A stretch of 64,000 bases of DNA from Telluribacter humicola (GTDB lineage: Bacteria; Bacteroidota; Bacteroidia; Cytophagales; Spirosomataceae). The notes beneath the pieces are model-generated. The model had not been told where the DNA came from. It ran no database searches and worked only from the letters and a program-made list of their open reading frames with translations. Shown one piece after another: positions 1 through 9,231 of the stretch (within the stretch, counting starts at the first letter, position 1; each line of letters starts with the position of its first letter). The stretch lies in contig NZ_JAFIQT010000006.1 in the NCBI RefSeq assembly GCF_017355935.1, positions 62,001 to 126,000 on the forward strand. The letters run 5' to 3'. The position numbers were made by a program, and so were the translations under genes.

Positions 1-79
1 AACCAAAGACCTAATTGTATCATCTTCTTAAAGAAAGGTTTAGGATAGGCAAAGTCTTATTTTTTACTCTACTTTTTAG

Positions 80-88
80 TAAATTTGC
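80..88 (+). promoter_or_regulatory. Bacteroidota -7 promoter element for the ABC-F gene
   Basis: TAAATTTGC matches the Bacteroidota consensus TAnnTTTG exactly and sits 30 nt before the ATG at 119. I see no convincing TTG at the expected -33 distance, so only the -7 half is supported by sequence. Confidence 0.6.
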
Positions 89-103
89 ACTTTCATACAT
101 TAA

Positions 104-1747
<1,644 letters not shown>

Positions 1748-1772
1748 TACTAGCAGAGTATATATCCAAAGC

Positions 1773-1805
1773 AAACGGGGACCTACTAAGGTCCCCGTTT
1801 TTATT
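1773..1805. terminator. Bidirectional terminator between convergent genes
   Basis: A perfect 12-bp stem (1773-1784 with 1789-1800, arms AAACGGGGACCT/AGGTCCCCGTTT) with a 4-nt loop is followed by a T-run on the plus strand and an A-run before it. It ends the ABC-F transcript and, on the minus strand, lies directly past the TAA stop of the CHU_C protein at 1801-1803. Confidence 0.9.
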
Positions 1806-3255
1806 TTAGAAGTAGTATAGTGCCGGTTTTCTGGTAGTCTTTACCCCTGGCATCCTTATACCGGATCAGGTACGTGTAGTGTCCGGGGGGGAGAGGCGTT
1901 CCTTTACTACTTCCGTCCCAGACCATAGCCGGATTGGTGGTATGATATAGTACACTTCCCCACTGGTTGAATATCGATAGTCTAAAATCAGCGGGTAGTT
2001 CACCTTTAATCTCGAAGTAGTCATTGATCCCATCATTATTCGGGCTAAAAGCCTCGGGAATATATAAGGGAGAGGAAGTACTACAGAAGGTAAGGGGAGT
2101 TTTGCGGCAATGGATAGGAGATGTACTTACAGTGGAAGCCGTAGTGATGCGTAACTGATAACAGTGCTCTGTGTTACAGCTTAGTTCAGCATCATTCAGC
2201 TGATTAGATGTTCCCAGGGCAGAAATATCTTTCCAGCTCTTCCCATCTTTCCAAAGCTCTATCTTCATTGTAGGTCCGGCTTGCTCTGTATGCCAGGCAA
2301 GTCCATTTCCTTCCGGCTGATCAGTAAGTGTCAAGGTGGCTGTACATGCCACTTCTGATTGATACAAGCCCGCCAGGCACGCATCCGAGGTTTCCAGACG
2401 AAAGCACGCGGACTGAGACGAATATTGAGGCACAGTTACCCGACCTGTTGCCTCCTGAGTCCGCAGTCCAGTGGGCTCAAATGTACCATCCTGGGCCTGT
2501 TTCATAACCAGGAGTTCCAGGGCCAGTGGATTCTCCGTAACAAGCTCTACCTGATTAGAAGGGGTAGATGTTAGTTCGCGGATTTGGGGCTTGGCGGAAG
2601 GTGGTTCGGGTTTGTATTCTATAAAAGCAGTACTTCCTTTACAGGTACCTAGCCTTTGTACTCCCCACACGGCTATGGTATGAGGTGTTGTGTTATCTAA
2701 GTAGCCATGATTGGTAGCTCTGAGATGTACTGGTACTTCTGAAATAGTACCATCTCCCCAGTCCACCCAGTAGGTATGGTAGCTGGAGGGTTGTTTGGCA
2801 TCAAAAGTCACCTTTATGGTACCATCCTGACAGGTGATCAACTTTACCTTCGGGGGGAGCGTATCATTAACTACTACTCTGGAGCAGCCGATCAATTTGA
2901 CACCCTCTTTTTCCGATAGTTGTACAAGGGTATAAGTACCCGGTTTGGTATAGGTATGAATAGAATCAGTTTTCAGGCTATCAGGGTGCAAAGGGCCACC
3001 GAGGTAGTTAAAGATTGTCCGGATGTTGGTTGCTCCATCCAGGGTAGGCCGGGCTTTGATGGTACGAGGCAGGCATTCTTCAATATCTATAACAGCCGTA
3101 GTACCCGTACCATAGCTATACAGGTCGGGAATCGAAGTAGGGCACTGGGCCACACAAAAAGACATTCCTAAACAAAGTGCAGACCATGTATAACCAGCTA
3201 TTGCGAGTAATCGTAATAGAATCCACTTTATATCTATTTGTAACCTTGCCGTCAC
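1801..3255 (-). CDS. Secreted T9SS cargo-like protein with CHU_C C-terminal domain
   Basis: An exported surface or extracellular protein of unknown specific role. It starts with a hydrophobic signal-peptide-like segment (about residues 10-36, ending near CVAQC). The middle contains PKD/Ig-like beta segments, for example 'WVDWGDGT' near residue 183. The last 86 residues (399-484) are a gliding-motility-associated C-terminal domain: 'AFSPNNDGINDYF', then 'IFNQWGSVLY' and 'WDGSSKGTPLPPGHYTY'. This domain class directs export by the type IX secretion system. The start is GTG at 3253-3255; a near-consensus -7 element (one mismatch) lies at 3285-3292. No enzymatic domain is recognised, so adhesion or a structural role is possible but unproven. 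It stands alone between two terminators. Confidence 0.8.
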   Translation of the reverse strand: MTARLQIDIKWILLRLLAIAGYTWSALCLGMSFCVAQCPTSIPDLYSYGTGTTAVIDIEECLPRTIKARPTLDGATNIRTIFNYLGGPLHPDSLKTDSIHTYTKPGTYTLVQLSEKEGVKLIGCSRVVVNDTLPPKVKLITCQDGTIKVTFDAKQPSSYHTYWVDWGDGTISEVPVHLRATNHGYLDNTTPHTIAVWGVQRLGTCKGSTAFIEYKPEPPSAKPQIRELTSTPSNQVELVTENPLALELLVMKQAQDGTFEPTGLRTQEATGRVTVPQYSSQSACFRLETSDACLAGLYQSEVACTATLTLTDQPEGNGLAWHTEQAGPTMKIELWKDGKSWKDISALGTSNQLNDAELSCNTEHCYQLRITTASTVSTSPIHCRKTPLTFCSTSSPLYIPEAFSPNNDGINDYFEIKGELPADFRLSIFNQWGSVLYHTTNPAMVWDGSSKGTPLPPGHYTYLIRYKDARGKDYQKTGTILLLK

Positions 3256-3303
3256 TGCTACCTACACCAGGAAAAGTTTTTGTGCAAATAAACAATGAAA
3301 GTA

Positions 3304-3338
3304 TACAAAAAAAGCGGAGAATGTAAATTCTCCGCTTT
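3304..3338 (-). terminator. Terminator of the GMC/small-subunit operon
   Basis: A perfect 12-bp stem (3311-3322 with 3327-3338, AAAGCGGAGAAT/ATTCTCCGCTTT) with a 4-nt loop is followed on the minus strand by a run of Ts (rc of 3304-3313). It lies 31 nt past the stop of the gene at 3369. Confidence 0.9.
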
Positions 3339-3368
3339 GAATAGGATATAAGGTAAGAGTAATTATCA

Positions 3369-3998
3369 CTAATAGCTAACACCGTACTGCTTCAGAACAT
3401 CAGCCGGTACACCTTCCCATTGATTAGGAGTGTTGCCCATGTAGCCAATGTCCTTGATGCCTATCTGGCTGGTATAGAAGCCAGTGGCCGTAAAGTTGCG
3501 CATGATATTAAAAAAGGCAACTCCCTGGCTCATCTCCGGCTTTGCTTTTTCGGGATAGGCGATGTCATCTACCAGTTCAATCTGCTGGGCCTTGGTAACA
3601 GCCGTAAAGGGCTTATTGAAGCGCTTGCGCGACTCGACATCCAGCCACCGAAGACCACCACGGAAAGGTGTCTGCCATTGCGGCTGGTCTTTCATCATGA
3701 ACTCGATAAAAGCAGGTACGCCGGCCTGGGTAGCACTACCTGACTTACTATCTGCCGGGATGATGATATCTGCCAGTACAGTAATGGTAGCCAGTTCCTG
3801 AGGGGTAAAAAACTTCTCCTTCATGAGTTTGGCGTCACGAATAGCTTCTTCCTTTAAACGGCCACCAGGTATTTTTATGGGATCATCAGCGAGTGCGGTT
3901 TCCAGCGCTCTTTGCTCGGCCAGTGTCTCCTGAGGGTTAAGTCCTACCACTCCCAGTGAGCTAATGGTAAGGGCTTTTAATGAATCTCTGCGTTTCAT
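3369..3998 (-). CDS. Gluconate 2-dehydrogenase subunit 3 family protein
   Basis: Small partner subunit of a membrane- or periplasm-associated GMC-type sugar/alcohol dehydrogenase. The N-terminus has a Tat-like twin-arginine signal (KRRDSLK, residues 2-8) followed by a weakly hydrophobic stretch ending near ETLA. The body (about 45-195) matches the gluconate_2-dh3 family, with 'TPQELATITVLADIIIPAD' and 'GVPAFIEFMM'. It is encoded 37 nt downstream of the GMC oxidoreductase on the same strand, so the two are one transcription unit. In this family the small subunit is exported with the flavoprotein by the Tat route, which fits the flavoprotein having no signal of its own. Substrate is unknown. 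No cytochrome c subunit is adjacent. Confidence 0.88.
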   Translation of the reverse strand: MKRRDSLKALTISSLGVVGLNPQETLAEQRALETALADDPIKIPGGRLKEEAIRDAKLMKEKFFTPQELATITVLADIIIPADSKSGSATQAGVPAFIEFMMKDQPQWQTPFRGGLRWLDVESRKRFNKPFTAVTKAQQIELVDDIAYPEKAKPEMSQGVAFFNIMRNFTATGFYTSQIGIKDIGYMGNTPNQWEGVPADVLKQYGVSY

Positions 3999-4035
3999 TT
4001 TTTATATGATTTAGAATAGCTCAACCAAAGTGATA

Positions 4036-5778
4036 TTACAAGTTCTTCTGTTTTACCTGATCTATGATGTAGTCAGAAGCACGCATCGATAGAGCCAGGA
4101 TTGTCCAGGTTGGGTTTTTGTCGGCCTGTGATACGAACGATCCACCGTCCACTACGAACACGTTCTTGGCGTCGTGAGCCTGCGAGAACTTGTTGAGAGC
4201 TGAAGACTTGGGATCGTTACCCATACGCGAAGTACCTACTTCGTGAATGATTCGTCCCGGAGCGGCCAGACCATAGTTGCTTTCAGGACCCGGTTTGTTG
4301 CCTGATAGTATGCCACCCATTGCAGTAAGGATTTCTTCAAACGTATCCTGCATGTGCTTAGCCTGCTTTATTTCGTAGTCAGACCACTTATAGTTGAAGC
4401 GCAGGACCGGGATACCATACTTGTCTACTACATTAGGATCAATCTCACAGTAGTTGTCGGGAGAGGCAACGGCTTCACCACGACCTGACATACCTACGTA
4501 GGCACCATAGAAACGACGATAGTCTTCTTTCAGTGAAGCACCATATCCTCCGGCTTCCTTCTTACGGCCATCCGAGGTTGGGTACTTACCATTCATGCCT
4601 TCAATGCCCCAGCCAAATCCGTAGCTAGGCATACCCATACCACCCCAGTACTCGATGTGGTAACCACGTGGGAAGTCCAGTTTTTTGTTGTCAAGCCACC
4701 AGGGCGAGTATACGTGGGCTCCACCTACACCATCTTCGTTGTACCGTTTGCGATCCATGAGGCTAGGCATAAAGGCACTGCGGGAGGCACCGGTTGAGTC
4801 GTGCAGGTACTTTCCAACTACTCCACTTGAGTTAGCCAGACCATTCTGGTGATACGCCGACTTCGAGTTGAGGAGCAGACGCGCCGACTCACCGGCACTA
4901 GCCGCCAGAATAACGATTTTGGCTTTAACAGTATGTTCTGTTAGTTTTTCTTTATCAACGTACGATACACCCGTAGCCTGTCCGGTAGACGGATCGGTAA
5001 GTACTTCTCTCGCCATGGCATTGGTAAAGAGAGTAACATTTCCTGTCTTAAGAGCAGGTATTACCAGTACCGACGAAGCTGAAAAGTCAGCGTAGGCCTG
5101 GCAACCGCGGCTACACTGGCTACAGTAGAAGCACTGTCCACGCTCGTTGTTAATGGCTTTGGTCAGAATAGAAAGACGCGAAGGAATAACCGGTACATTT
5201 ACCTTCTGAGCGGCGTTCTTAATGAATAGCTCGTGCAGACGAGGCTTTGGAGGGGGCAGGAACAAGCCATCCGGCTCATTGTGTATATTCTCTACCGAAC
5301 CGAATACCCCAACCAGCTTATCTACCCGGTCGTAATATGGTTTTACATCGTCATAAGTAATAGGCCAGTCTTCTCCTAAGCCATCGATACTTTTACGACG
5401 GAAGTCATCCGGGCCAAACCGGAGGGAAATACGTCCCCAGTGGTTGGTGCGGCCACCAAGCATACGTGAGCGGAACCAGTCAAACTGGGTACCATTCTTA
5501 CGAGTATATGGTTCTCCTTCAATTTCCCAGCCACCCCAGGCAGCGTCGAAATCGCCAAAAGGACGGGTCGTGCTGGCGCCACGGCGAGGTGATTCCCATG
5601 GCCATTTTAGCTGTGTGATGTACTTAGGATCGGCGGGGTCAAAGTATCCGCCAGCCTCTAGTAAGGCAACTTTTGCACCTGCTTTTGAGAGCTGATAAGC
5701 GGCCATACCACCTCCGGCACCGGAGCCAATGATGCACACATCAAAAACAGCTGGCTGTTCTTTTATCTGAAAACTCAT
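4036..5778 (-). CDS. GMC family oxidoreductase (FAD-dependent sugar/alcohol dehydrogenase type)
   Basis: FAD-dependent dehydrogenase, probably acting on a sugar or alcohol in the periplasm together with the small subunit downstream. The FAD-binding motif GSGAGGG is at residues 18-24 and is followed by 'LLEAGG'. The C-terminus has the GMC_oxred_C pattern 'HEVGTSRMG', 'VVDGGSF' and 'NPTWTILAL', carrying the usual His and Asn. A compact cysteine cluster, Cys216, Cys219, Cys222 and Cys226, lies in the middle and resembles the region that binds an iron-sulfur cluster in bacterial FAD glucose dehydrogenases. I chose ATG at 5778 (MSFQIKEQPA); an in-frame TTG at 5817 would add 13 residues of no recognisable character. 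The 580 aa length fits the family. Confidence 0.88.
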   Translation of the reverse strand: MSFQIKEQPAVFDVCIIGSGAGGGMAAYQLSKAGAKVALLEAGGYFDPADPKYITQLKWPWESPRRGASTTRPFGDFDAAWGGWEIEGEPYTRKNGTQFDWFRSRMLGGRTNHWGRISLRFGPDDFRRKSIDGLGEDWPITYDDVKPYYDRVDKLVGVFGSVENIHNEPDGLFLPPPKPRLHELFIKNAAQKVNVPVIPSRLSILTKAINNERGQCFYCSQCSRGCQAYADFSASSVLVIPALKTGNVTLFTNAMAREVLTDPSTGQATGVSYVDKEKLTEHTVKAKIVILAASAGESARLLLNSKSAYHQNGLANSSGVVGKYLHDSTGASRSAFMPSLMDRKRYNEDGVGGAHVYSPWWLDNKKLDFPRGYHIEYWGGMGMPSYGFGWGIEGMNGKYPTSDGRKKEAGGYGASLKEDYRRFYGAYVGMSGRGEAVASPDNYCEIDPNVVDKYGIPVLRFNYKWSDYEIKQAKHMQDTFEEILTAMGGILSGNKPGPESNYGLAAPGRIIHEVGTSRMGNDPKSSALNKFSQAHDAKNVFVVDGGSFVSQADKNPTWTILALSMRASDYIIDQVKQKNL

Positions 5779-6182
5779 AAATGATGGTTTATGTAAATAG
5801 GGTTTGACTTTGAGCAATAAATATAAGTTACCTGAGAGGTATATCTACTATTGTAGTAGTCGTATTTTAAAAAATATTAATAATTGAGGTGCAGCTTATG
5901 CAGAATGCTGTTACAGCTTACCAGGACCTACTTTATCATTAGTAATGATATAACGCTGTACAGGCTGGATGTACATACAATGAAGGCATTTATTACTTAT
6001 AAAATATGTGCCTGAAATACATTGAGGAGTTATATCCATAGCATGGGTAAAGAAATACGCTTTTTAAATTACAAAAAAATGTTATTACAGTACAAAAAAT
6101 AGTGAGGAATAGGTTTTGTAGACACCATTGCGGGATTATGAAACTCCCTTGTACTTATTCTTAAACAAAACCTTTATTAACA
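5779..6182. other. Non-coding interval, AT-rich, with an operator-like palindrome
   Basis: About 400 nt between divergent genes (GMC operon leftward, small Gln-rich gene rightward). It is AT-rich and carries stops in the frames I checked. The only structured element I see is the palindrome at 5934-5950, listed separately. No exact TAnnTTTG element is obvious for either gene. Confidence 0.6.
5934..5950. promoter_or_regulatory. Operator-like palindrome (8-1-8)
   Basis: TATCATTA-G-TAATGATA is a perfect 8-bp inverted repeat around a single central base, with no T-run and little hairpin potential because the loop is one base. It resembles a site for a dimeric regulator. It lies 156 nt upstream of the GMC start and 233 nt upstream of the small gene at 6183; which gene it would control is unknown. 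Confidence 0.4.
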
Positions 6183-6455
6183 ATGGCAACTAACCAGAAC
6201 AGCGGAAACCGTGGAGATAAAAGCGGTCAGCAGAACCAGTCAGGACAAAAGTCAGGCCAACAAAATCAGGGCGGACGTCAGGGTTCACAAGCCGATCAAA
6301 GTCAACGCGGTGGTAGCCAGCAGGGATCAAAAGATCGCGGCATGGACGAGGAAAAAAGAAATCGTGACATGATGGAAGATGATGATAAGCAGCAAAGAAG
6401 TGGCTCCCAGGGAAAAGATAAAGGAACAACTACTTCAGATCGAAACTCATATTAG
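6183..6455 (+). CDS. Small Gln/Gly/Ser-rich disordered protein
   Basis: A 90-residue, strongly hydrophilic protein with almost no hydrophobic residues; the first half is dominated by Gln, Gly, Ser and Asn in short imperfect repeats (QSGQKSGQQNQGG), the second by charged residues (DRGMDEEKRNRDMMEDDDK). It has no signal peptide or membrane segment. Composition alone predicts an intrinsically disordered protein, like small stress- or desiccation-associated hydrophilic proteins of Bacteroidota, but I recognise no family. An isolated gene: its own upstream region and a strong 16-bp hairpin 27 nt after the stop argue that it is real and separately transcribed. Confidence 0.7.
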   Translation: MATNQNSGNRGDKSGQQNQSGQKSGQQNQGGRQGSQADQSQRGGSQQGSKDRGMDEEKRNRDMMEDDDKQQRSGSQGKDKGTTTSDRNSY

Positions 6456-6482
6456 CTTAACGCTTTTATATAGTTGATTAAC

Positions 6483-6528
6483 CCAAAAGCGCTCAATGAA
6501 CAGTTATCTGTGCATTGAGCGCTTTTGG
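6483..6528. terminator. Strong hairpin after the small Gln-rich gene
   Basis: A perfect 16-bp stem (6483-6498 with 6513-6528, CCAAAAGCGCTCAATG/CATTGAGCGCTTTTGG) with a 14-nt loop. There is no T-run after it on either strand, so it may stop or stabilise the transcript rather than act as a classical intrinsic terminator. Confidence 0.65.
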
Positions 6529-6643
6529 TAGTATATATCTACCACTAACGAGCTGAATATCGAACATACATAACTTTACATCTTCTACTAGCCGACATCT
6601 GATAGCAGTAAATGGTGTATATACTATGAGTAGCGCTTTTTCG

Positions 6644-6652
6644 TACCTTTGT
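6644..6652 (+). promoter_or_regulatory. -7 promoter element for threonylcarbamoyl-AMP synthase
   Basis: TACCTTTGT matches TAnnTTTG. It overlaps the most upstream in-frame GTG (6651), which therefore cannot be the translation start if this promoter is used; the leader would begin at about 6658. Confidence 0.55.
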
Positions 6653-6674
6653 GGTCCAAAAAGTACTGACTACC

Positions 6675-7631
6675 TTGGCTATCACTGGAATAGATACTGA
6701 ATTAGCAAAATCCTACCTGGAGAGGGGACAACTAGTCGCCATCCCAACCGAAACCGTGTACGGACTTGCCGGCAATGCGCTGGACCAGCAGGCGGTACTA
6801 TCGATATTTGAGGTAAAGAACCGTCCCTCTTTTGATCCGCTTATAGTTCATATTGATTCCTTTGAGAAGCTGGAAGGTGTCGTAGCAGATATGCAGGAGC
6901 AGGCCCGGCTACTGGCCGAAGCATTCTGGCCCGGTCCTCTGACGCTACTGCTACCTAAGAATCCGGATATACCTGACCTGGTTACCTCTGGACTAGATAC
7001 GGTAGCTGTTCGCGTTCCTAATCATCCACTTACCTTAGCGCTACTTGGGAGTCTGGATTTCCCATTGGCGGCTCCCAGTGCCAATCCATTCGGCTATATA
7101 AGTCCTACCCAGGCAAAGCACGTCGAAACACAGCTCGGTGATAAAATCCCTTACATCCTGGATGGAGGCGAAGCCGGAGTCGGTATTGAGTCAACAATTA
7201 TAGGTTTTCCCGAAGGTATGCCGTTGGTATATCGATTAGGCGGGTTAGCTATCGAGGAAATAGAGAAAGTAATAGGCCCGGTGCAGTACCTGCCACACTC
7301 TACCTCTAATCCGCAGGCACCGGGTATGCTCAAAAGCCACTACGCACCCCGTAAGCCCTTTCAGTTGCAGGAGAAAGTAGATCAGGCGACATTAAGCTCT
7401 GACGCGCCTACGGGCTATTTGCTTTTTGACAAGTACCTGGATGAAGTACCCATTGAATACCAGCGGGTGTTATCACCGGAAGGCAACCTGTTGCAGGCAG
7501 CCCATAACTTGTTTTCGTACCTGCGCGAACTGGATGCCATGGACGTGCAGGAGATCAGGGCGGAGATGGTACCTGATACCGGACTTGGCAGAGCCATCAA
7601 TGACCGCCTTCGCAGAGCCGCTGCTCACTAG
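6675..7631 (+). CDS. L-threonylcarbamoyladenylate synthase (Sua5/YwlC type)
   Basis: Makes threonylcarbamoyl-AMP from threonine, bicarbonate and ATP for the t6A37 modification of ANN-decoding tRNAs. The YrdC-type domain starts close to the N-terminus with 'LVAIPTETVYGLAG' and contains 'PLAAPSANPFGYISPT'. The C-terminal Sua5 domain begins with 'APGMLKSHYAPRKP', so this is the long two-domain form. The frame is open from GTG 6651, but that codon overlaps the -7 element; TTG at 6675 (reading M-AITGIDTELAK) fits the family N-terminus and the promoter better. The gene converges on the helicase gene with only 27 nt between stops. Confidence 0.88.
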   Translation: MAITGIDTELAKSYLERGQLVAIPTETVYGLAGNALDQQAVLSIFEVKNRPSFDPLIVHIDSFEKLEGVVADMQEQARLLAEAFWPGPLTLLLPKNPDIPDLVTSGLDTVAVRVPNHPLTLALLGSLDFPLAAPSANPFGYISPTQAKHVETQLGDKIPYILDGGEAGVGIESTIIGFPEGMPLVYRLGGLAIEEIEKVIGPVQYLPHSTSNPQAPGMLKSHYAPRKPFQLQEKVDQATLSSDAPTGYLLFDKYLDEVPIEYQRVLSPEGNLLQAAHNLFSYLRELDAMDVQEIRAEMVPDTGLGRAINDRLRRAAAH

Positions 7632-7658
7632 GAGGTACTACAATTAATTCACTGCTTC

Positions 7659-9086
7659 CTACTTGAAGAAGTGGGGGTGGAAGTTCATCAGGAATACTTC
7701 GTCAATAGAGCGGGTGATGGCTGTGTACAACCAGCGGATAAACTCATTGTTGACCTGCTCTTCGGGTAAGTACCCCTGGTCTATAAATACCGCGCTCCAC
7801 TGTCCACCTTGTGACTTATGGCAGGTAAGGGCATAAGCAAACTTCACCTGTAGGGCATTCAGGTAGGGGTCCTTCTTAAGGGCTTCAGTACGATCCTTTT
7901 TTGATTTGATATAAAAGTACTCCTCCATTACACTCTCGTACAACTGACGGTTTTCGTCATTAGTAAGCGAAGGAGTCGCTGAATGGAGAGTATTCAGGAT
8001 AATCTTGGCGTCAAAAGAGGGCTGATCTTCATAATCGGTAAGGCGAAGCGTCGCATCCGCAAACCGGAATCCGTGTATCTCTTCAATCTTTTTTATCTTT
8101 AGCAGCTCCACAAAATCACCATTGGCAATGAATCCCGCCGGAGAGTCCTCGTCCAGCACTGAGTAGTTGTTCCTGACGATCATCAGCCGGTCACCCGCAT
8201 CCAACTCTTCTTCGCTGAAATTGATCGTACGCCGGATGTACTGATTGTACTGCACTGCTGCTTTATTGGAACGGGTAATAATAATGGTATTTTCTGTGCC
8301 ATACTTATTATAGGCGTAGCGCAGTCCCTCTTCCAGCCTATCACCCGTCATCTTGTAGATATCCCGGTAGGTCCTGGTTGTAATATTGATATCCGGTTTC
8401 TGTAGGCGTAGCTGGTCACGTAAGCCCGTGGCATTGTGCAGAATCCCCGACTGCTCATCCTGACGCATGACCTCGGTCAGCTCCTCCTGCATCACTGACA
8501 TGTAGAAGTTTTTTTCGAGGTACTCCCTGTCCAGAGCAGGGCTAAGGTCTTTTCCGACAGGTGGGAGCTGGGCCATATCACCCACAAACATCATCTTATT
8601 GCCGGGATTCTCGTAGACGTACTCGATCAGGTCGGCCAGCAGGCTACGGCTTCCAAAGTCAGCGTCGTCGCTGATCATGGAAGCTTCATCTATAATGAAC
8701 AGGGTGTACTCATGGTAATTCTTCTGCCGCTCAAAGACGAAGTTACCCGAGTAGGAGTCGGAAGTCTGCTTGTAGATCTTCTTATGGATAGTGAGGGCCG
8801 GCTTCTTCGAGTAGTTCGACATTACCTTTGCCGCCCGCCCGGTTGGGGCCAGCAATACTGCCTTATAGCCAAACTTCTTGACTGCCTTGATCAGGGTACT
8901 TATTATGGTGGTTTTACCGGTACCGGCGTATCCTTTCAGGATGAAGCAATCACGGTATCTTTCCAGGCCATCTTCTTCCAGAAGAAAGCCATCCATCTTC
9001 TCAAACAGCCTTACCTGACTATCAGTGGGCTTAAACGGAAATTTTTTTACAAGATATTGTGAGGGTGTTACTTCTTCGGCTTTCAT
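7659..9086 (-). CDS. RecD-like superfamily 1 DNA helicase
   Basis: ATP-dependent 5'-3' DNA helicase of the RecD/Dda type, probably in repair or recombination. Walker A GYAGTGKT is at residues 52-59, Walker B 'IIDEASM' at about 131-137 (D133-E134), and motif III-like 'FVGDMAQLPPVG' follows. The C-terminal UvrD_C_2-like motif VI region reads 'ALTCHKSQGGQW' then 'LYTAITRS'. At 475 aa it has only the helicase core plus short insertions; it lacks the long N-terminal domain of RecD2 and there are no recBC genes next to it. It stands alone, divergent from the CBS gene, with ATG start at 9086. Confidence 0.87.
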   Translation of the reverse strand: MKAEEVTPSQYLVKKFPFKPTDSQVRLFEKMDGFLLEEDGLERYRDCFILKGYAGTGKTTIISTLIKAVKKFGYKAVLLAPTGRAAKVMSNYSKKPALTIHKKIYKQTSDSYSGNFVFERQKNYHEYTLFIIDEASMISDDADFGSRSLLADLIEYVYENPGNKMMFVGDMAQLPPVGKDLSPALDREYLEKNFYMSVMQEELTEVMRQDEQSGILHNATGLRDQLRLQKPDINITTRTYRDIYKMTGDRLEEGLRYAYNKYGTENTIIITRSNKAAVQYNQYIRRTINFSEEELDAGDRLMIVRNNYSVLDEDSPAGFIANGDFVELLKIKKIEEIHGFRFADATLRLTDYEDQPSFDAKIILNTLHSATPSLTNDENRQLYESVMEEYFYIKSKKDRTEALKKDPYLNALQVKFAYALTCHKSQGGQWSAVFIDQGYLPEEQVNNEFIRWLYTAITRSIDEVFLMNFHPHFFK

Positions 9087-9142
9087 AACTACGAATCTAC
9101 TCTAATAGAGTATAAAAAAAAAGATGTAAAAATAGTTCTGCC

Positions 9143-9208
9143 TATACTTGCAACGGGGGCTGGACTTTTTCAAATCTATCTGATATATTAGATTCGTCGA
9201 TTGCCCCC
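9143..9208 (+). promoter_or_regulatory. Possible promoter and structured leader of the CBS gene
   Basis: TATACTTGC (9143-9151) is one base off the TAnnTTTG consensus. Just after it two nested inverted repeats could fold in the leader: GGGGGC (9155-9160) with GCCCCC (9203-9208), and AATCTA (9173-9178) with TAGATT (9189-9194). The start codon follows at 9232. Function is unknown. Confidence 0.3.
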
Positions 9209-9231
9209 AATCCTAAACCTCATCATTACTT

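Noticed and set aside
3116-3382. An 88-codon minus-strand frame with a hydrophobic segment
   Set aside because: It overlaps the start of the CHU_C protein and crosses the terminator of the upstream operon; no start context or family match.
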